64,000 bases of DNA, taken from the NCBI GenBank assembly GCA_027922465.2, contig BQMF02000762.1, forward strand, positions 1 through 64,000, given 5' to 3'. The notes beneath the pieces were generated by a model that did not search any database, had not been told where the DNA came from, and was given only the letters and a program-made list of their open reading frames with translations. A program made the position numbers and the translations under genes. Shown piece after piece: positions 1 to 12,473 of this stretch (positions are counted from its first letter, which is position 1; every line of letters starts with the position of its first letter). Source of the DNA: Turritopsis dohrnii. Taxonomy: Eukaryota > Cnidaria > Hydrozoa > Anthoathecata > Oceaniidae.

Positions 1-9
1 AAAATAATT

Positions 10-315
10 TCAGTAATAAATCATGTCTTGACGCAACTTTTTTCGTTGTAAATATTGTCCAGCATCAATGTTTGGCTCTAAAGTACCACCAATAAAAAAC
101 AGCTTTATACAGCTATTTGCAGCGTAGATACCGATGATGTCATTGCTGAAGGAGCGCGGATTCAACACGTCATATTTGCGTGTGAAGCGGCAGCGGCAGT
201 GGGTTAATGGTGCTATTAATTTGTTTTGTTGGTAGCGCTTATGCTGAATATCGGGCGGAGGTGGGCGTTTGTTAGAGGCTGTAGTGGAAGTACTAAAGGA
301 CAGACTGTTACACAC
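10..315 (-). CDS. Hypothetical 101-aa ORF, possible exon or gene fragment
   Basis: An uninterrupted reading frame starts at an ATG near 315 and stops at 10-12. The first third is Ser/Thr/Pro-rich and contains PPPPDI. The rest mixes basic and hydrophobic residues. I recognise no domain. Local base composition is less AT-rich than the surroundings, which slightly favours coding. It could be a terminal exon, a transposon protein fragment, or chance. Confidence 0.2.
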   Translation of the reverse strand: MCNSLSFSTSTTASNKRPPPPDIQHKRYQQNKLIAPLTHCRCRFTRKYDVLNPRSFSNDIIGIYAANSCIKLFFIGGTLEPNIDAGQYLQRKKLRQDMIYY

Positions 316-1021
316 CTCTCCCGAATTCTTGTTTGCGCCTCGCTTTCAAGCCATGTTATCCATTCAGGTCTCGTCTCTGTGTTGAACACGAATATTGTTT
401 ATTGAATATTGAATATTGTTTTTGAGAAAGAGCAAAATCAATTACTAAATAATAACTGAAACAATGAAATGCATCAAAACGAGGCCCGTGAAAACGTGAA
501 TTCGGAAAAGATGCACTGTGTGGGGACAGGGTAACATAACCACTACTTGCTGAAGTCCCAACTGACATTTCTGGAATGCTTTACATTCTTGTCAACTTGA
601 CACATATTATCTCGTAAATCAATACCTATTCTCCTTTGAACGCATATCTCAGAAGGTGAAGCATCGGAAACACCGCAGAAACTGGTAATGCAAAGTAGAT
701 TAATCCAAGAAATTCTCACTGAGCAAAGAAGAGATACATCTCCCTTATTTTTCAATACATTCAAAAGATTGCTAAGGAATGATCGCTTTATAGTTCGTGC
801 AAAACAGATAACGATTCCTCTAATTCAAAAGACATACCAAATAGACTCTTCTTACCCGTCAAGAAATTCACAATCATTCATAATCTCCAAAATATGGGCC
901 AAAAAGACGTCATAATGACGTGTTCTGCAGACTTGAATAAAATGACACCAATAAGAAGTATGAACTATTTCTATTGAAACAGTCGAACACCCGACATTCC
1001 ATTCATATCGATGCAGCACAA
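316..1021. other. Gene-free stretch
   Basis: Only short frames without recognisable motifs are present. It would include the 3' UTR and downstream flank of the minus-strand SAM-domain gene that ends at 1022. No repeat or RNA gene was seen. Confidence 0.4.
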
Positions 1022-3901
1022 TCATTGGCCTGTGTTTTCGAGAGAATCTGACGTATTTTTGTTATGCAGATTATCTCCATCATTCAATACGACGTTGTGT
1101 CCGATCTGCTCTTGTTCATGCAATGAGGAAGATATCACACAGACTTGCGTGTATGGGTTATCCTGCAAATAAGAATAATTGTTGTTTTGATCCAGATTAG
1201 TATGACAGACAACTCGGTTCAGATCCATATTTGTCGACATTGGAATGTTCAGTTTTTGTTCCTCATCAAGTATACCGTCCATTCGAAAATGCAAGTTGGC
1301 TTGTAATTGGTTGAGTCTTTGCATTTCCGCGCGGAGGTGTAACGTCTTTGTCGTGTCCGACTGTTGTGATGATAACGTCAAATTCATGTGACATTGTCGC
1401 ATCTTTCTGCTGAGATCTTCCCCTTCAGCCTTCAAATTCCTCTTCATTTCCAATAACTTCTCTTTGGTCATTTTGTTTCGTTTTTTTCTCTTCAGCGGCG
1501 ATACGGTTTTCTGGAATAGCAATGGAGCGCGATTTTCCTAGAAAATGAAAAATGTTATAAACAAAACAATAGAACCATACTTGATCAAACATTATTATTT
1601 ACACAGTCGAATTTATATAATTCGAACGAATTTCATGGTCCATTCATCTATCATTTCTTCGTAAATGTTGAACCTCCGTAATTCGAACGTTTTTTCGTTC
1701 CTTTCAGTGTTCGAATCAAAGAAAGTTTACTGTAATTTCAAAGAAAGATCCTTCAATGAAAGACCATAGATGACTTCTGTTACCTTTGGCGAAGCGATAG
1801 GTTTTTCTGACTTCTGACTCAGCAATTAATCTCAATTCTTTTTTATTATTCAGTAATTGCGGATTAATTTTCGCCAGTTCGTAAGCAGTGTCATTTACGG
1901 CAACATGCCATTTCTTTTCGCTTCTTCGGAAGATTTTCGAGCGCTCGCGTAACGCTAACCGATTAGTCACCATTTCGATACTCGGTTTATCGTTAATTTT
2001 GAAGGCCTTTTGGTTGATTTCGCCTTTGCATTGTTCGTTATTATCATCGCACGTCTTCACATGCTTCGAATGTACATCAATCATCGATATGGATTCTCCA
2101 GTGAAATCAAATTTCGCTGCATTTTCGTTGTTATCGTTTTCTTTCGTACCAGCAGAAGTTTCTGATTCGACTAGAAAGACTTTTGAAGCATATTCGCCGC
2201 GTCCCATAACGTCTGTCGCCATATCTCTTCCGACATCACATGCTTCTAGAGGTTCTCTCTCGTCGCATCTTGGCAAAATAACTTTCTGTCGTTCCATTGT
2301 CGGACTGACTCTTCCAGATTTTTTCTCGTTTCCTGATGCGGCGGACCTGTTGAACCCATCGTCGTCAAAAGGCTCTTTTTTTATTGGTCGGCAGTTTATT
2401 TCTTTGACGATCTGTACGTCATCGGTGATGTCTGACGCCTGATTACTAAGGTTACTAGACATGTCGGATTTAGTCTTCTTCAAAGCTATTTCATTTTCGG
2501 TAGATTCATTTTTTAGCCTACTACCCGAAATGTAGTGACAGTCAGCAGGCTGTAATCTTTTCCGTGTAAACTCGCTATCCGCTCCGCTTTCGCATGTATG
2601 TTTTGTGCTGGGAAGGTTGTTGAAGCTGACCTTTTGTTGGTGTTCATACATAGTTTTGTATGGTTGGAAGCAAACTTGCTGTTTTTCTATTGGTTGATAA
2701 CTCAGTTGCTGACCGTCGATTGGTTGAAACCGAACTCGTTGCTGTTCGAACGGTTGATAGCGTATGTGCTGAATCAAAGGTTGATTGACATTTGGATAGA
2801 ACTGAATAAAATTATATGGTGAGGTGTTTGGATATGATGATGCATCTGCAACAAATAAAAATGTCAAAAAAAAATGTTAAAAAGTAAATTTTTGAAATCA
2901 CTTAACCAAAAACTGAAAGAGATTTTGTATTTTGCATTGTTTTTATTGTAATTGTATTGTCCATCCATCTTTAATTACCCTCGATCAAACAAGTTTCACC
3001 AAAAAACTCCAAACACTCTGATTTTCCAGTCAGTTATTAACGATGAAGTTTTAGTAACATTTTCAAAAACACAAAATTGACACATTTGGTAACGCGAACA
3101 GAGCGTTGATATCAGAGAGATTGATCCGATTCTAAAGGGTGGTTTACACTAAGCAGGGTTGTTAATTTGTGGAAAAGTAGGATCGAATTCAACTTTTCCA
3201 GCAGGGAATAATCCGCTAACCAACCAAATCACTTTATTTGAGACCACGTGAGGAAACAATAACGTCACCATGGGATCTTCCTCCTAGTGTAAAGTTAACT
3301 TAACCTTTGGTGTTTCGTATGTGACACGTTGTAAAATGCATCACAATGACCACAATGCATCACAATGACCACAATGCATTGCTTAAGGTTGTGATTAGAA
3401 TAAAGTTCAGTTCAACTTGGGTCAGCGAGCAACTAGAAGCGACTCTATCCCGGTGAACATGTCAATATGTCTGTCCTATGGTATTTTTAAACATCGCTAT
3501 TCTACCAAACTATTCTCGTTTTGATGTGAGATTTAAGTAAAAATTAACGCATAACAGATAAGCAATTAATTATCATAATCAAATAATGAATATTTGAATA
3601 ATTATCGTGTGATTATGCAACACAGCGAAACGAGGCAGACAAAATATTTGGCGCTCAATGTAAAGGAAACCCATCGAAATAAAAAGACGAAAAAATACGT
3701 AAATAAAATATGTAACACAGAAAAATTTTTTTTTACCAAGTTTGGATACATCGTGATGATGGGGATTCGTCGATCGAAGCTTTGAAGACAATAGCTGTTT
3801 AATTTTGGCGCGAAATTTTACCCGCGGCCCAATCAGTTTAAACAATTCTGCAATATCACGTGACTCAAGTAGCAATAAAGCTTTTCCGTCAATTTCGTGC
3901 T
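1022..3901 (-). CDS. SAM-domain protein with C-terminal coiled coil (5' end not found; apparent frameshift)
   Basis: Three minus-strand exons join by GT..AG signals: 3737-3901, 1785-2845 and 1022-1537. The first encodes the second half of a sterile alpha motif (EIDGKALLLL, then LIGPRVKF), a fold that usually mediates protein-protein contacts. The second encodes about 354 residues: a Gln/Tyr-rich stretch with repeats of the RYQPFEQQ type, acidic segments, a sumoylation-like IKKEP, and a conserved-looking block near its end (ELRLIAESEVRKTYRFAKG). The third encodes a basic KRKKRNKM segment and a heptad-like coiled coil of about 90 residues, then an Asn/Gln-rich tail. Exon 1 to 2 is phase-matched (G|AT). 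Exon 2 ends in phase 1, but the coiled-coil frame of exon 3 needs a one-base shift; the frame the splice dictates reads FAKGKSRS and soon stops. The N-terminal half of the SAM domain and the start codon lie upstream and were not located. A nuclear scaffold or regulatory role is inference. Confidence 0.6.
3338..3385. repeat. Short tandem duplication
   Basis: An 18-bp unit containing CACAATGACCACAATGCAT-like sequence is repeated about two and a half times in the large intron of the SAM-domain gene or its flank. No function is apparent. Confidence 0.6.
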
Positions 3902-4111
3902 CTGAAAGATCAAATAGTAAACTGTTGAAAAGGTGCCTTGTTACAAATACTTCCAGTTTAAAACTACTTGGCTATAGTTGTCTATTTGTTCCTTATAGGG
4001 AAAAAAAGGGAAACGTTTCAAGAGGTTGTTGACTAAAGTTTTCCCGACCGATAGTTTCCCCTCGTCTGGCTTTATTCTCGACGAGTAATTGTTATTTTTA
4101 AATTCATATGT

Positions 4112-4334
4112 AACTTAACTTTTTTGAGAAAATTTATTAGTGTTGCTTATAAACTTGTTGCTTATTAAAAAATTTTATATCCTCTTCGCGCTGTGTGCAG
4201 CCAAAATATCATGGAATCGTGGAATCATGGAATGTTACCAAAAAAAATAATTATTAAAGATACACGTTGCTTTTTTTTATAAGCAACAAGTTAATAAGCA
4301 AACACTAGTGAATTTTTTTAAAAAGTTAAGCAAC
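4112..4334. mobile_element. Foldback/MITE-like inverted repeat
   Basis: A left arm at about 4112-4175 (AACTTAACTTTTTT, then TTAGTGTTGCTTATAA) is the imperfect reverse complement of a right arm at about 4265-4334 (TTATAAGCAACAAGTTAATA, then AAAAAGTTAAGCAAC). The two are separated by about 90 bp. There is no coding capacity. The structure resembles a small non-autonomous DNA element. Target duplications were not resolved. Confidence 0.5.
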
Positions 4335-7300
4335 AGTACTACGAGGACCTTAGATAAATGAGCAACATGAAATTTTGAAGTGATGTAACACTAGCATAGC
4401 TACAGCGCACTTTTTAAAATTGTTACACTAGGCTGCATTACTAGGTTGTACGTTCGATGTAATGATTTGCATGTACTAGAGTTTATACTTGTTATCTTAA
4501 TCAAACAACCAAAACGTACAAAAGGGTTTTCAAGACGGGACATATATGAATCATCAATTAATGCTTAGCATCAAATTAAGCAACATTACTACTAACGTCT
4601 GACCTTGGTTGCTTATAAAAAAAAAACGTGTAGATAAAGTATTTTTTAATGTAAACAAAGTTATAACTTATAACAGGATGGGATTTACATGGAGCGACAG
4701 TGATGTGTGTCACATGACCAGTCACGTGACACACACACTGTTGATGGGAGACAGCTGATCTACTAGTAAAGGATAAGTCTGTTTTCTACAACTGAACAAA
4801 AAAATAAAACTAAAGCCTACTTATTTGCACTTAAGCAGGCAACGTGGTGTGTTATTTTTTTGGAGAGTATTCAACAAAACTTGCTTAAAAGCAAGATAGT
4901 TTTATTCTTTTGCTTTCGTGATTTTCTACGCCATGTTATCACAAAGAAAATGTTTTCACACGCCCTACCTCCCTCACCCCTCCCCCATGTGTCCCTTTCC
5001 CTCCCCTTTGCGCTCCCCTACGCCTGTCCTAATCTTAAACCTTCGTCTCTTTTTACGCCCGTACCAATTTTTGTTTCTTGCTTCCTCTGATGTTAGCTCT
5101 TAAATCAATAAAATCATAAAACCTTTAATATTCACCAGAACTAAATCAAATACCTTTGAAACTTTCCACCACTGATTGAAAATGGTTTTCTTCCAACCAA
5201 TGACTAACATCGGATACAGACCAGTGTGAAACACTTTTTGGCAAAGCCATTCATAAAACATTCACGACAATTATATAAGATTTTTATCTGTTTTAAATGA
5301 AAAACAAACTTATTCTGATATCTGCTGGAAACTTTAAAAATATCAGCTTATCCAAAACTCCTTCCGTAAAGTCTTTAGAGGATTTGTTCAATGATTATTT
5401 TCTCCCAACATTAAATCCAAATATTGCCCACGTCGTGTTTTAATAGTGTAACAGATATATGAAGCTATTTTATTTTCTCTAACTCCTCACAAATGCATTC
5501 TCTTTTGTGTTGCTCAAACACAAAAGTACTGTGTGTAATGATATTTCATTGTATGACCCCGGGGCGAAAACTCGTTTTCTATTGGTTTACGACGATAATT
5601 ATGACCTATTGCGTTTCACCGCAAAAAAAAACTATCAGGGGGTTGTGTTTTTACTTAAGTTTGATTACAAACAAATATTTTTACCCAAGGAAATGTTGAA
5701 TTATGTTTTGTGAATGAAACGATTAAGTAACACGGGGGTAAGAGGTGAGGAGAATGCGGAGGTTTGTTTCCTTGACATGTTATTGTAAAAAACTGACTTC
5801 AAAACCCCCTGACATAGTTTTTTTTTATAAAAATAGCGTTCACAGACTTCCCCTAATGTTCAAGTGGATCTCTTTTATTGTTTTAAAGCACTTTAAAATA
5901 CTTACTTACTAGGATTAATTTCTTTAGAATAACCAACAGATTATATGTGGGGAGGTGAGATCACAAATATAATCACCATCAATTGTCAGTAGCATAATCA
6001 ATTATCTTTATTTTTATGCGTGGTGTGGTAAGGGGAGTGGCGGAGGAGGGCGGACTGATGTGGAGGAGGGAGAACATGAAGCATTGCGTTGGAATTTAAA
6101 GTTATATAAATTTAGGGAATGAATATATTCGGCCAGTTATGTTTTGTTTGGGCTCTGTATGGCACCAACCATAGGGAGTCATTTATAGGGGAGTTCAACA
6201 CTTTAATATTCCTTTTTCAGCCTTAAGTGTCGAGTTGGTGACCTGCACGTTTTTTATGCTCTCCTTTAAACGACTCAACTCTCCTCCACAAAATGTGGTT
6301 GAGATCTCGCTACATAACTATAGGTCATCTTATAAAAAGATTTGGAGCAGAAGGAGAAAAAGGAGAAAGCATTTGCGAAAACATCAAAGCATGAATATAC
6401 TATAAAATGAGTCTTGAAAACGAGACTCGGTTGCCCTTGACAACATTTTACTGTGTTTGACAGTATTGTCAGTTCTCATTGTTGTTGATAATACTTAAAA
6501 CCCCAAACTCACATTTTTCTCAGATTTTTAATTATATATATGTATTAGACCAGCTAGAATGTGAGAGTAGAGTAGTTCTGATAAACTCGCTATGTGCAGG
6601 CCTGTATATGTTCGTTAATCATTCCAAGTCTTTTTCCGGTTGCCGAGATTTGATTACTATAGCTGCCTTCAGCGAACCTGACAACATCTGCCAGTGAGCA
6701 AATTTGTTGAAAAATCACTGCGAAGGAGCGCATCACTATAGAAATATACACACTATTTCAGGACCAAAATAATCTTTTGCACTACAAACTCAGTTGGTTA
6801 AAAGTCAAATCAAGTTTATTGTTTTGATGCTGTTGGGATGGTGGAGTGTTGAGATTCAAATATTTAATTCCCCCTGGTTACACTGATAATCGCCTAAGGT
6901 TTGTTTTCTTTAACAGCGTCCTAAGGAACATTAACAGGGGGAAGGATTTCAACAGATTTGGTGCTGAGCAAATGAAAACAGTAGATATCTCAGTTGGTGA
7001 CAGTGCGTTGACAAATATGCAAGTATTTAGTAAGTAGGGAGAGGAGGCGGATAAAATGAACGAGCCGCCATATATTATAACGCCCTCCCATAGTCTGCCT
7101 AGTTAACTTTTTTCTATGATACAACAGGGCGTAGTACCGATGATTGTCTCGAATTATTGGAAGTAACATTCGAGGCGTACATCGTAAATGGCAAAGTTTA
7201 GGGGTGCAGTTTCTTCGGAGAGTAAAGAAAAACAATAGAGATGACATCATAGTTTTTTTAAGCAAACAAAAAAATCATTATAAAAACACTTGAACACACT

Positions 7301-7424
7301 TGAGTTTTCCCAACTTCATCCCCAGGTTTTATTTTCACTTTTGACTACATTATAAAATCGTAAATAGAAGACTCCAATAATGATCAAAACTGTGCTTCTT
7401 TTTTGCGTTTAATGTAGCGCAGCG
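4335..7424. other. Long gene-free stretch
   Basis: No convincing exon was found. Small items seen: an imperfect palindrome around 4704-4736 (TGTGTCACATGAC facing GTCACGTGACACA), C-rich and G-rich runs near 4970-5010 and 5730-6080, and at about 6690-6770 a half-copy of the CAGTGGGCAAAT inverted-repeat element described at 26828-26947. The frames of 60-90 codons here lack motifs and look like chance. Confidence 0.4.
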
Positions 7425-7690
7425 ATGATGTGATGGCCGTATAATGTATTGATGGCTGGTGCGATGGCTAGTTCTTTTGAGTGCGACCACTGCGAAGCGT
7501 GTTCGAGTCCAGTCATGTCGCATCTCGATACTCCACTTCGATGCGCTTTAAAAGCAGCGTATCAGCCCATTAGGAGCCATCGACTGACTGCACACTGGCC
7601 TTCGGACAAGTTAGAGCAATGCTATATGTATTTCTGGCGACAAGTCGGCGTGCAGATCGGCATACCAGAAAAGGCGACGAAGCCTTTGTG
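7425..7690 (+). mobile_element. Possible tRNA-derived SINE
   Basis: A B-box-like GTTCGAGTCC lies about 45 bp downstream of an A-box-like TGGCTAGTTC, as in the RNA polymerase III promoter of a tRNA-related SINE head. The region is more GC-rich than its flanks. An open frame of 80 codons crosses it but has no recognisable protein motif. The tail and target duplications are unclear, so this is a weak call. Confidence 0.35.
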
Positions 7691-8312
7691 ACGGGGTAGA
7701 ATTTTCTCGCCGTTTTAAATTTATCTAATACATTAATATGGGTCAAACCATTATTACTGTAGGAATGAAGGGTCCTTTATGTAGGATTTCACCAAAGTAC
7801 GGTTTCCTGAATTTCAGATGTTTAATAACCTGGTTCTTCATTTTAAAGCATTTTAAACATTTTAAAAAAGGACAAGTCGTTACTCAACCATTGAGATCAC
7901 AGAAAAGTTTTGCTGAACCAATGAGCAACAACTTGTGTTTTTAGCATCATCCTCTGTTAAAGGTTAAAGATACAGATCTTCTCCAGTAAAATTCTGAATC
8001 AACTGTGACTCTTGGTTTTTTCAGAAAAACTTTGGTCACAGCATCCCACATCTTGTTTTCAGTCTGAACATTAAAGCCTGGTTCACACCTGACGATTACA
8101 ACGATTAAATAATAAAATTAATCGTTGCAATGGCGGCCAGGTATGAACGCTCTCAGGTAGTTCATTAGTAGTAAAAAAGCAGTCAGTTATTTTTGATATT
8201 TCATAGTTGTAATCGCCAGGCATTTACGACTCTTTTTGAAGTCTTTTTAAGGAAAGTTATATTGTTGAATTATTTGCAGCAAAATGCTATTTGACAGATA
8301 TACCATATTGAC

Positions 8313-8504
8313 ACAGCCTCGAAGTACCTTAAGGGAAGAAGTTTTGGCGGGAAGAAATTTTGGCGGATCAGCTCATCCGCCAATTCCGACTCAATTTGGC
8401 GGAATTTATTTTGGCAGATCGCGAAAAAAAAAAATAAATTTGGCGGTTAAGGAAAATTTTTATATTTAGCGGAAATTAATTTTGGCGGATGCCCCCAATA
8501 ATCA
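8313..8504. repeat. TTTTGGCGG-iterated repeat, copy 1
   Basis: Starting at ACCTTAAGGGAAGAA, the sequence repeats TTTTGGCGG and its complement (CCGCCA) about eight times at irregular spacing. The same arrangement occurs inverted at 18298-18475. It looks like a non-autonomous element with internal iterons. The IS3EU transposon sits immediately to its right, so that insertion may have cut this copy short. Confidence 0.6.
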
Positions 8505-8510
8505 ATTTTC

Positions 8511-8765
8511 TACGGAAGCGTATTAGTGCCATTTTCTAGTTTCTCCACATAAAAATTCCTATGTGAAATTTTTTGATTCATATTTTTTAAAAAAATTCCA
8601 CATAGGAATTTCTATGTGAAGTTTTTTGTTGCTTTTTTTGAATTTCTCCACATAGAAATTTCTAAGTGAAATTATTTTCATTTTTTTCTTAGTTTCTTCA
8701 CATAGAAGTTTCTATGTGAAATAGTTTTTAAACTTTCTAGTTTCTCCACATAGATTGAAGAGGCA
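8511..8765 (+). repeat. Left TIR of the IS3EU element
   Basis: The terminal TACGGAAGCGTATTAG is followed by AT-rich sequence with four to five imperfect palindromes of the form CACATAGAAATTTCTATGTG, spaced about 50 bp apart (near 8545, 8597, 8647, 8699 and 8748). They are natural candidates for repeated transposase-binding sites. The transposase gene starts about 180 bp further in. Confidence 0.85.
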
Positions 8766-8946
8766 TTAAGTAAAGTGTATAGGCACCAAGTAAAGTGTAT
8801 ACCAAGTGTTTACAGCAAGATGGCGACTACGAGAGATATACACGAGAAAAGTGAGGGAAATTTTCCTGCATTGTTGATATTGTTTAAGTACAATGCTGCT
8901 AGTTATTTACTAAATCTGTATGTGATTATGATTAATACGCTTAGAA

Positions 8947-11757
8947 ATGGAAAGAATCACGGAATATTTTGAGAAAGGTTACAAGTATAAAGAAATAACT
9001 GCATTGATGAATGGTAAAGATAGAATGAAGATAAGGTTAGTTAATTAACTAGTCACAGTGTGATTTCATGTTTTCTGAATATAATCTTTATAAATATATC
9101 AATTCATTCATTACATTGTTATGACAAATGGATGGTAAAACCCCTTTAATTTTAGTTTGCGACAACTGAAGAGACATTTGAAAACCTTGGGACTGTCCAG
9201 AAGAAAAACAAACTGCCCATTTAAAGATATATGTGATATTGTCCAGGTTAATATCAGATTAATTTTCCTTGCCCTTCAATTGTTTATGGTATATTAACTT
9301 ATATTTTAAAGGATTTGTATATAATTTACAGAAAAAATACTTTCTCTTTAATGTACAACACCTAGCTTCAATGAAAAAATAGGTGAATAGGAAATAGTTA
9401 TAGTTATAGTATATTATATATTTAACAATTACACAAAAATGCTCATGCAGTTATTAAAAGAAACCCCCTAGATTAAATTTATGTTTATTCACTTGCTATT
9501 GCATGGTATTCTTCAGGAAGAAATAAATACCAGCGGAAATTTGTTAGGATATAGACGGATGCATCACAAACTAAGAGTTGTGCACAAAGTTCAAACTAGC
9601 CAGTAAGTTATAACGCTCAACAATTGATGCATGCGCACATAAATTTGTAGGAGTTTAAAAGGCTTTTCTTCACATATTCAGCTTCACTTTCCGATTTTCT
9701 TCATATTCAATGTTTCTTCATCTAAATGTGCAACAGCTAAATGCCCTTCAAAATTTCATTTAGTAAATTTTAATTTCATTACTAGGAATATCGTCAGAGA
9801 AATCCAAAATATTCTCGATCCAGAAGGTGTAAAACAAAGAAAGGCAAAACGATTGACCAAAGGAAAGTATATAGCAAAAGTGAGCGACATGTCAATGATA
9901 TTGAAATGTTTAAGCAATTTTTGTTTTTTGTCTTCAGTGTGGGTTTTATAACCTTGATATTTTTTGTAATGTTAGGGACCAAATTACATATGGCACATAG
10001 ATGGCTATGACAAGCTTAAACCATATGGTTTTTGCATACATGGATGTATAGATGGGTGAGAAATCATTTTAAAGCTTTTTTGTTTATTTTTGAATGTATA
10101 AAGGTGGCATTATAGGGCGTAAAAATGAAAACAGATACAGTTGTCACCTCATTTTTTTAAAAATGGCCATCATTTGCCCTGAAATCTTAACCAGCGCTCA
10201 GGAGATATTAAATAAATTGAATGATGTTAGCTCATTTAAAAGGAAATAAATTTGTGATGTATAATATACTCCATATGTTTTATATATAGATACTCCCGTA
10301 AAATGCTATGGCTTGAAACTGCATCATCAAACAATGACCCAAAGATAATTGCAAATTACTATCTTGAATGCGTTAGGAAACTGAATGGTTTTTTGCATTA
10401 TTTTTCATTTTCTTTCAATTTCATATTTTCATTGGATTAGTTTCTATCCATAGAGTTTCATTTATCAAAATCTCGTACTTCTTGTGACATATTAAATGTT
10501 ATGCCTTTTAATGTTTAGGTACAGCTAGAGTCATACGGGGTGATGCTGGTAATGAAAATGTCAGAGTCGCTGCAATTCAACGATTTTTTAGATGCTACCA
10601 CAATGACAGTATGGCAGGAGAGAAAAGCTTTCTTTTTGGAAAATCTACATCCAATCAGGTGCATATTTTTAGCAAGTAATTGTTGGAAATCGAAGCTTTC
10701 ATCCTTTGAAAAATGATTTAATTTTTCCGTATTTCCCTGATTCATTTTATTTTGTTCTTTTTCTATTAATTTTAAGTGAATTTACTTATAACTGCAAGTT
10801 TTAGAATAGTTCCAGAATTATGAACAATTAGCAGTTGAAGTAAACTCCTACAATGGGGCCTAGGAATTTTAATACAGTATAGTATTAAATTTAAATTACG
10901 GTATTATTACTTCTATGTTTCAGCGCATCGAAGCATTTTGGTCACAATTACGGCGGTGCTTTGGACAGTGGTGGATGAACTATTTCAAGGTATACACTTT
11001 TGTATGTATTATTACTCCAAAATAAGATAACTATTGCCCTATTTGAGTCCTAGTCGCTTGAATTTTAAAGGGTTAGCAAACATCACAATTTCTTAGTCTT
11101 AGTCATTATTTTTAGGATATGAAAGATGAAGGAAGTTGGAATGATACAGATCCTGTTCAAAGGTGATGTATTGCTGTACTTTTCTTGCTTTATTCTCTTT
11201 ATTGGTTTTATTTGTCTATTTATCAATCATGTGATAATGCAGTGTTCAGTAGACTGGAAAGAATGTAATCTATCTAATGCTTTTCGACTTTCAGAGAGTG
11301 CTTGAAATTCTGTTATACATTTGTCATTAAAAAAGAACTTCGAGAAGTTATGCTGTTGCATAATTCACACCGTATAAGACCGTATCCTAACCAAGAATGT
11401 CCAAGTGGAATTCCTGACATACTATTTAATTTGCCTGGGTACAATGGTGAGCAACAAAAAAGCATTTAAAATGTCTCTGGCCTATCTCCTTCACCCTCAT
11501 TGTTAATTGAGAAATGGTCTGAATTTTATTTCATTCAATTTCATCTAGGCAATTTAAACTACAAGAGGCAGGTTGCATGCAGTGACATCAAATTAGCAGA
11601 ACAATACTGTGTTGCCACATCTCCGTTTGGATGTAATGAGGACTTTGAAAAAGTGGGCCTTCATTATATGCTTCAATATAATGCAGCTTTCCCAAACACT
11701 GCGGATGAAGCCAGGAATTTGTATGACAGACTTCTTGCCTTTATTGACAATATATAG
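8947..11757 (+). CDS. IS3EU DDE transposase, 383 aa, 11 exons
   Basis: Exons: 8947-9035, 9156-9246, 9517-9602, 9786-9879, 9976-10055, 10290-10387, 10519-10658, 10924-10989, 11116-11162, 11295-11446, 11549-11757. All junctions use GT..AG and all phases agree (1,152 nt with stop). An N-terminal helix-turn-helix-like region (ERITEYF, LKRHLKTLGLSRRK) precedes GYRRMHHKLR. The integrase-like catalytic core follows: first Asp in WHIDGYDKLKPYGF, second Asp in VIRGDAGNENV, and Glu in NQRIEAFWSQLR. The tail includes HRIRP and PDILFNLPGY. The order and motifs are those of the IS3EU transposases found in cnidarians, echinoderms and fish. The ATG at 8947 follows an in-frame stop, so it is the likely start unless an upstream exon exists. 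The protein should cut and join element ends in the nucleus. No stop or frameshift was found. Confidence 0.9.
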
Positions 11758-12473
11758 TAATAACCTTATCTAGTCTCCTTTATCTTTCCATCAACAGCTA
11801 AACCTTAAGTAACAGTGATTTCATCCAGGAATGTGTTCACCTAACAATTTGAAAGCATCAAACTTCTCGGTTAAAGCTTCTTAAAATAACTTCTACTATT
11901 CCAATGATGATAGTTAGAAGCAATTTAAATATTCAAACAGAGTTTAGACACGACAACAACTCCGCGGCCACAATGCAGTGTTTTAACGGAAGTTCGGGAT
12001 GGGTCTATTATATATTTGCTGGTCAAGTTAATACGTAAGCTTCTCTTTAAACGTCGATATTTCGCCAAACTATCCAGCTCCACCTCCTAGGGAAATGTGT
12101 ATCGCGATCGTGTGCAGGATCAACTTATCAAATAATGAACAAACAGATTCTGAGTTATAACGCAAAAGTAATCGTTTGTATTTCACCTATATATGTTACA
12201 AGTTCAAAACACCGATTTCAACACAAATGTTTTAAAAACAATATATAAATATATATTAAAATATATATATAAGATAAATGATATATAAAAACACGTGCCA
12301 CATTCACTGCAACCCTGTTTGAATTCTTCCTTCGAAATAGAGAGGTTTACAAATGTGTGCCTTTTAACAAAAAAAGGTTAGGCACTTTTATTTGAAGAAA
12401 AGGAAATTATCATATCGAAAATGACACAAATTCGGTCAGCAAAAACTGCTAAGCAATCTTCTCGCGAAAGTGC
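11758..12473. other. Intergenic gap between the two convergent IS3EU genes
   Basis: No ORF or repeat of note beyond AT-rich microsatellite-like TATATA runs near 12240-12290. It must hold the two 3' ends. Confidence 0.5.

Noticed and set aside
1888..2442. 184-codon open frame on plus
   Set aside because: Antisense shadow of the main SAM-gene exon, with a hydrophobic/Ser-rich composition caused by the opposite strand.
8284..8469. 61-codon frame with NFGGSAHPP
   Set aside because: It runs across the GGCGG-iterated repeat and its Gly/Arg content comes from the repeat.
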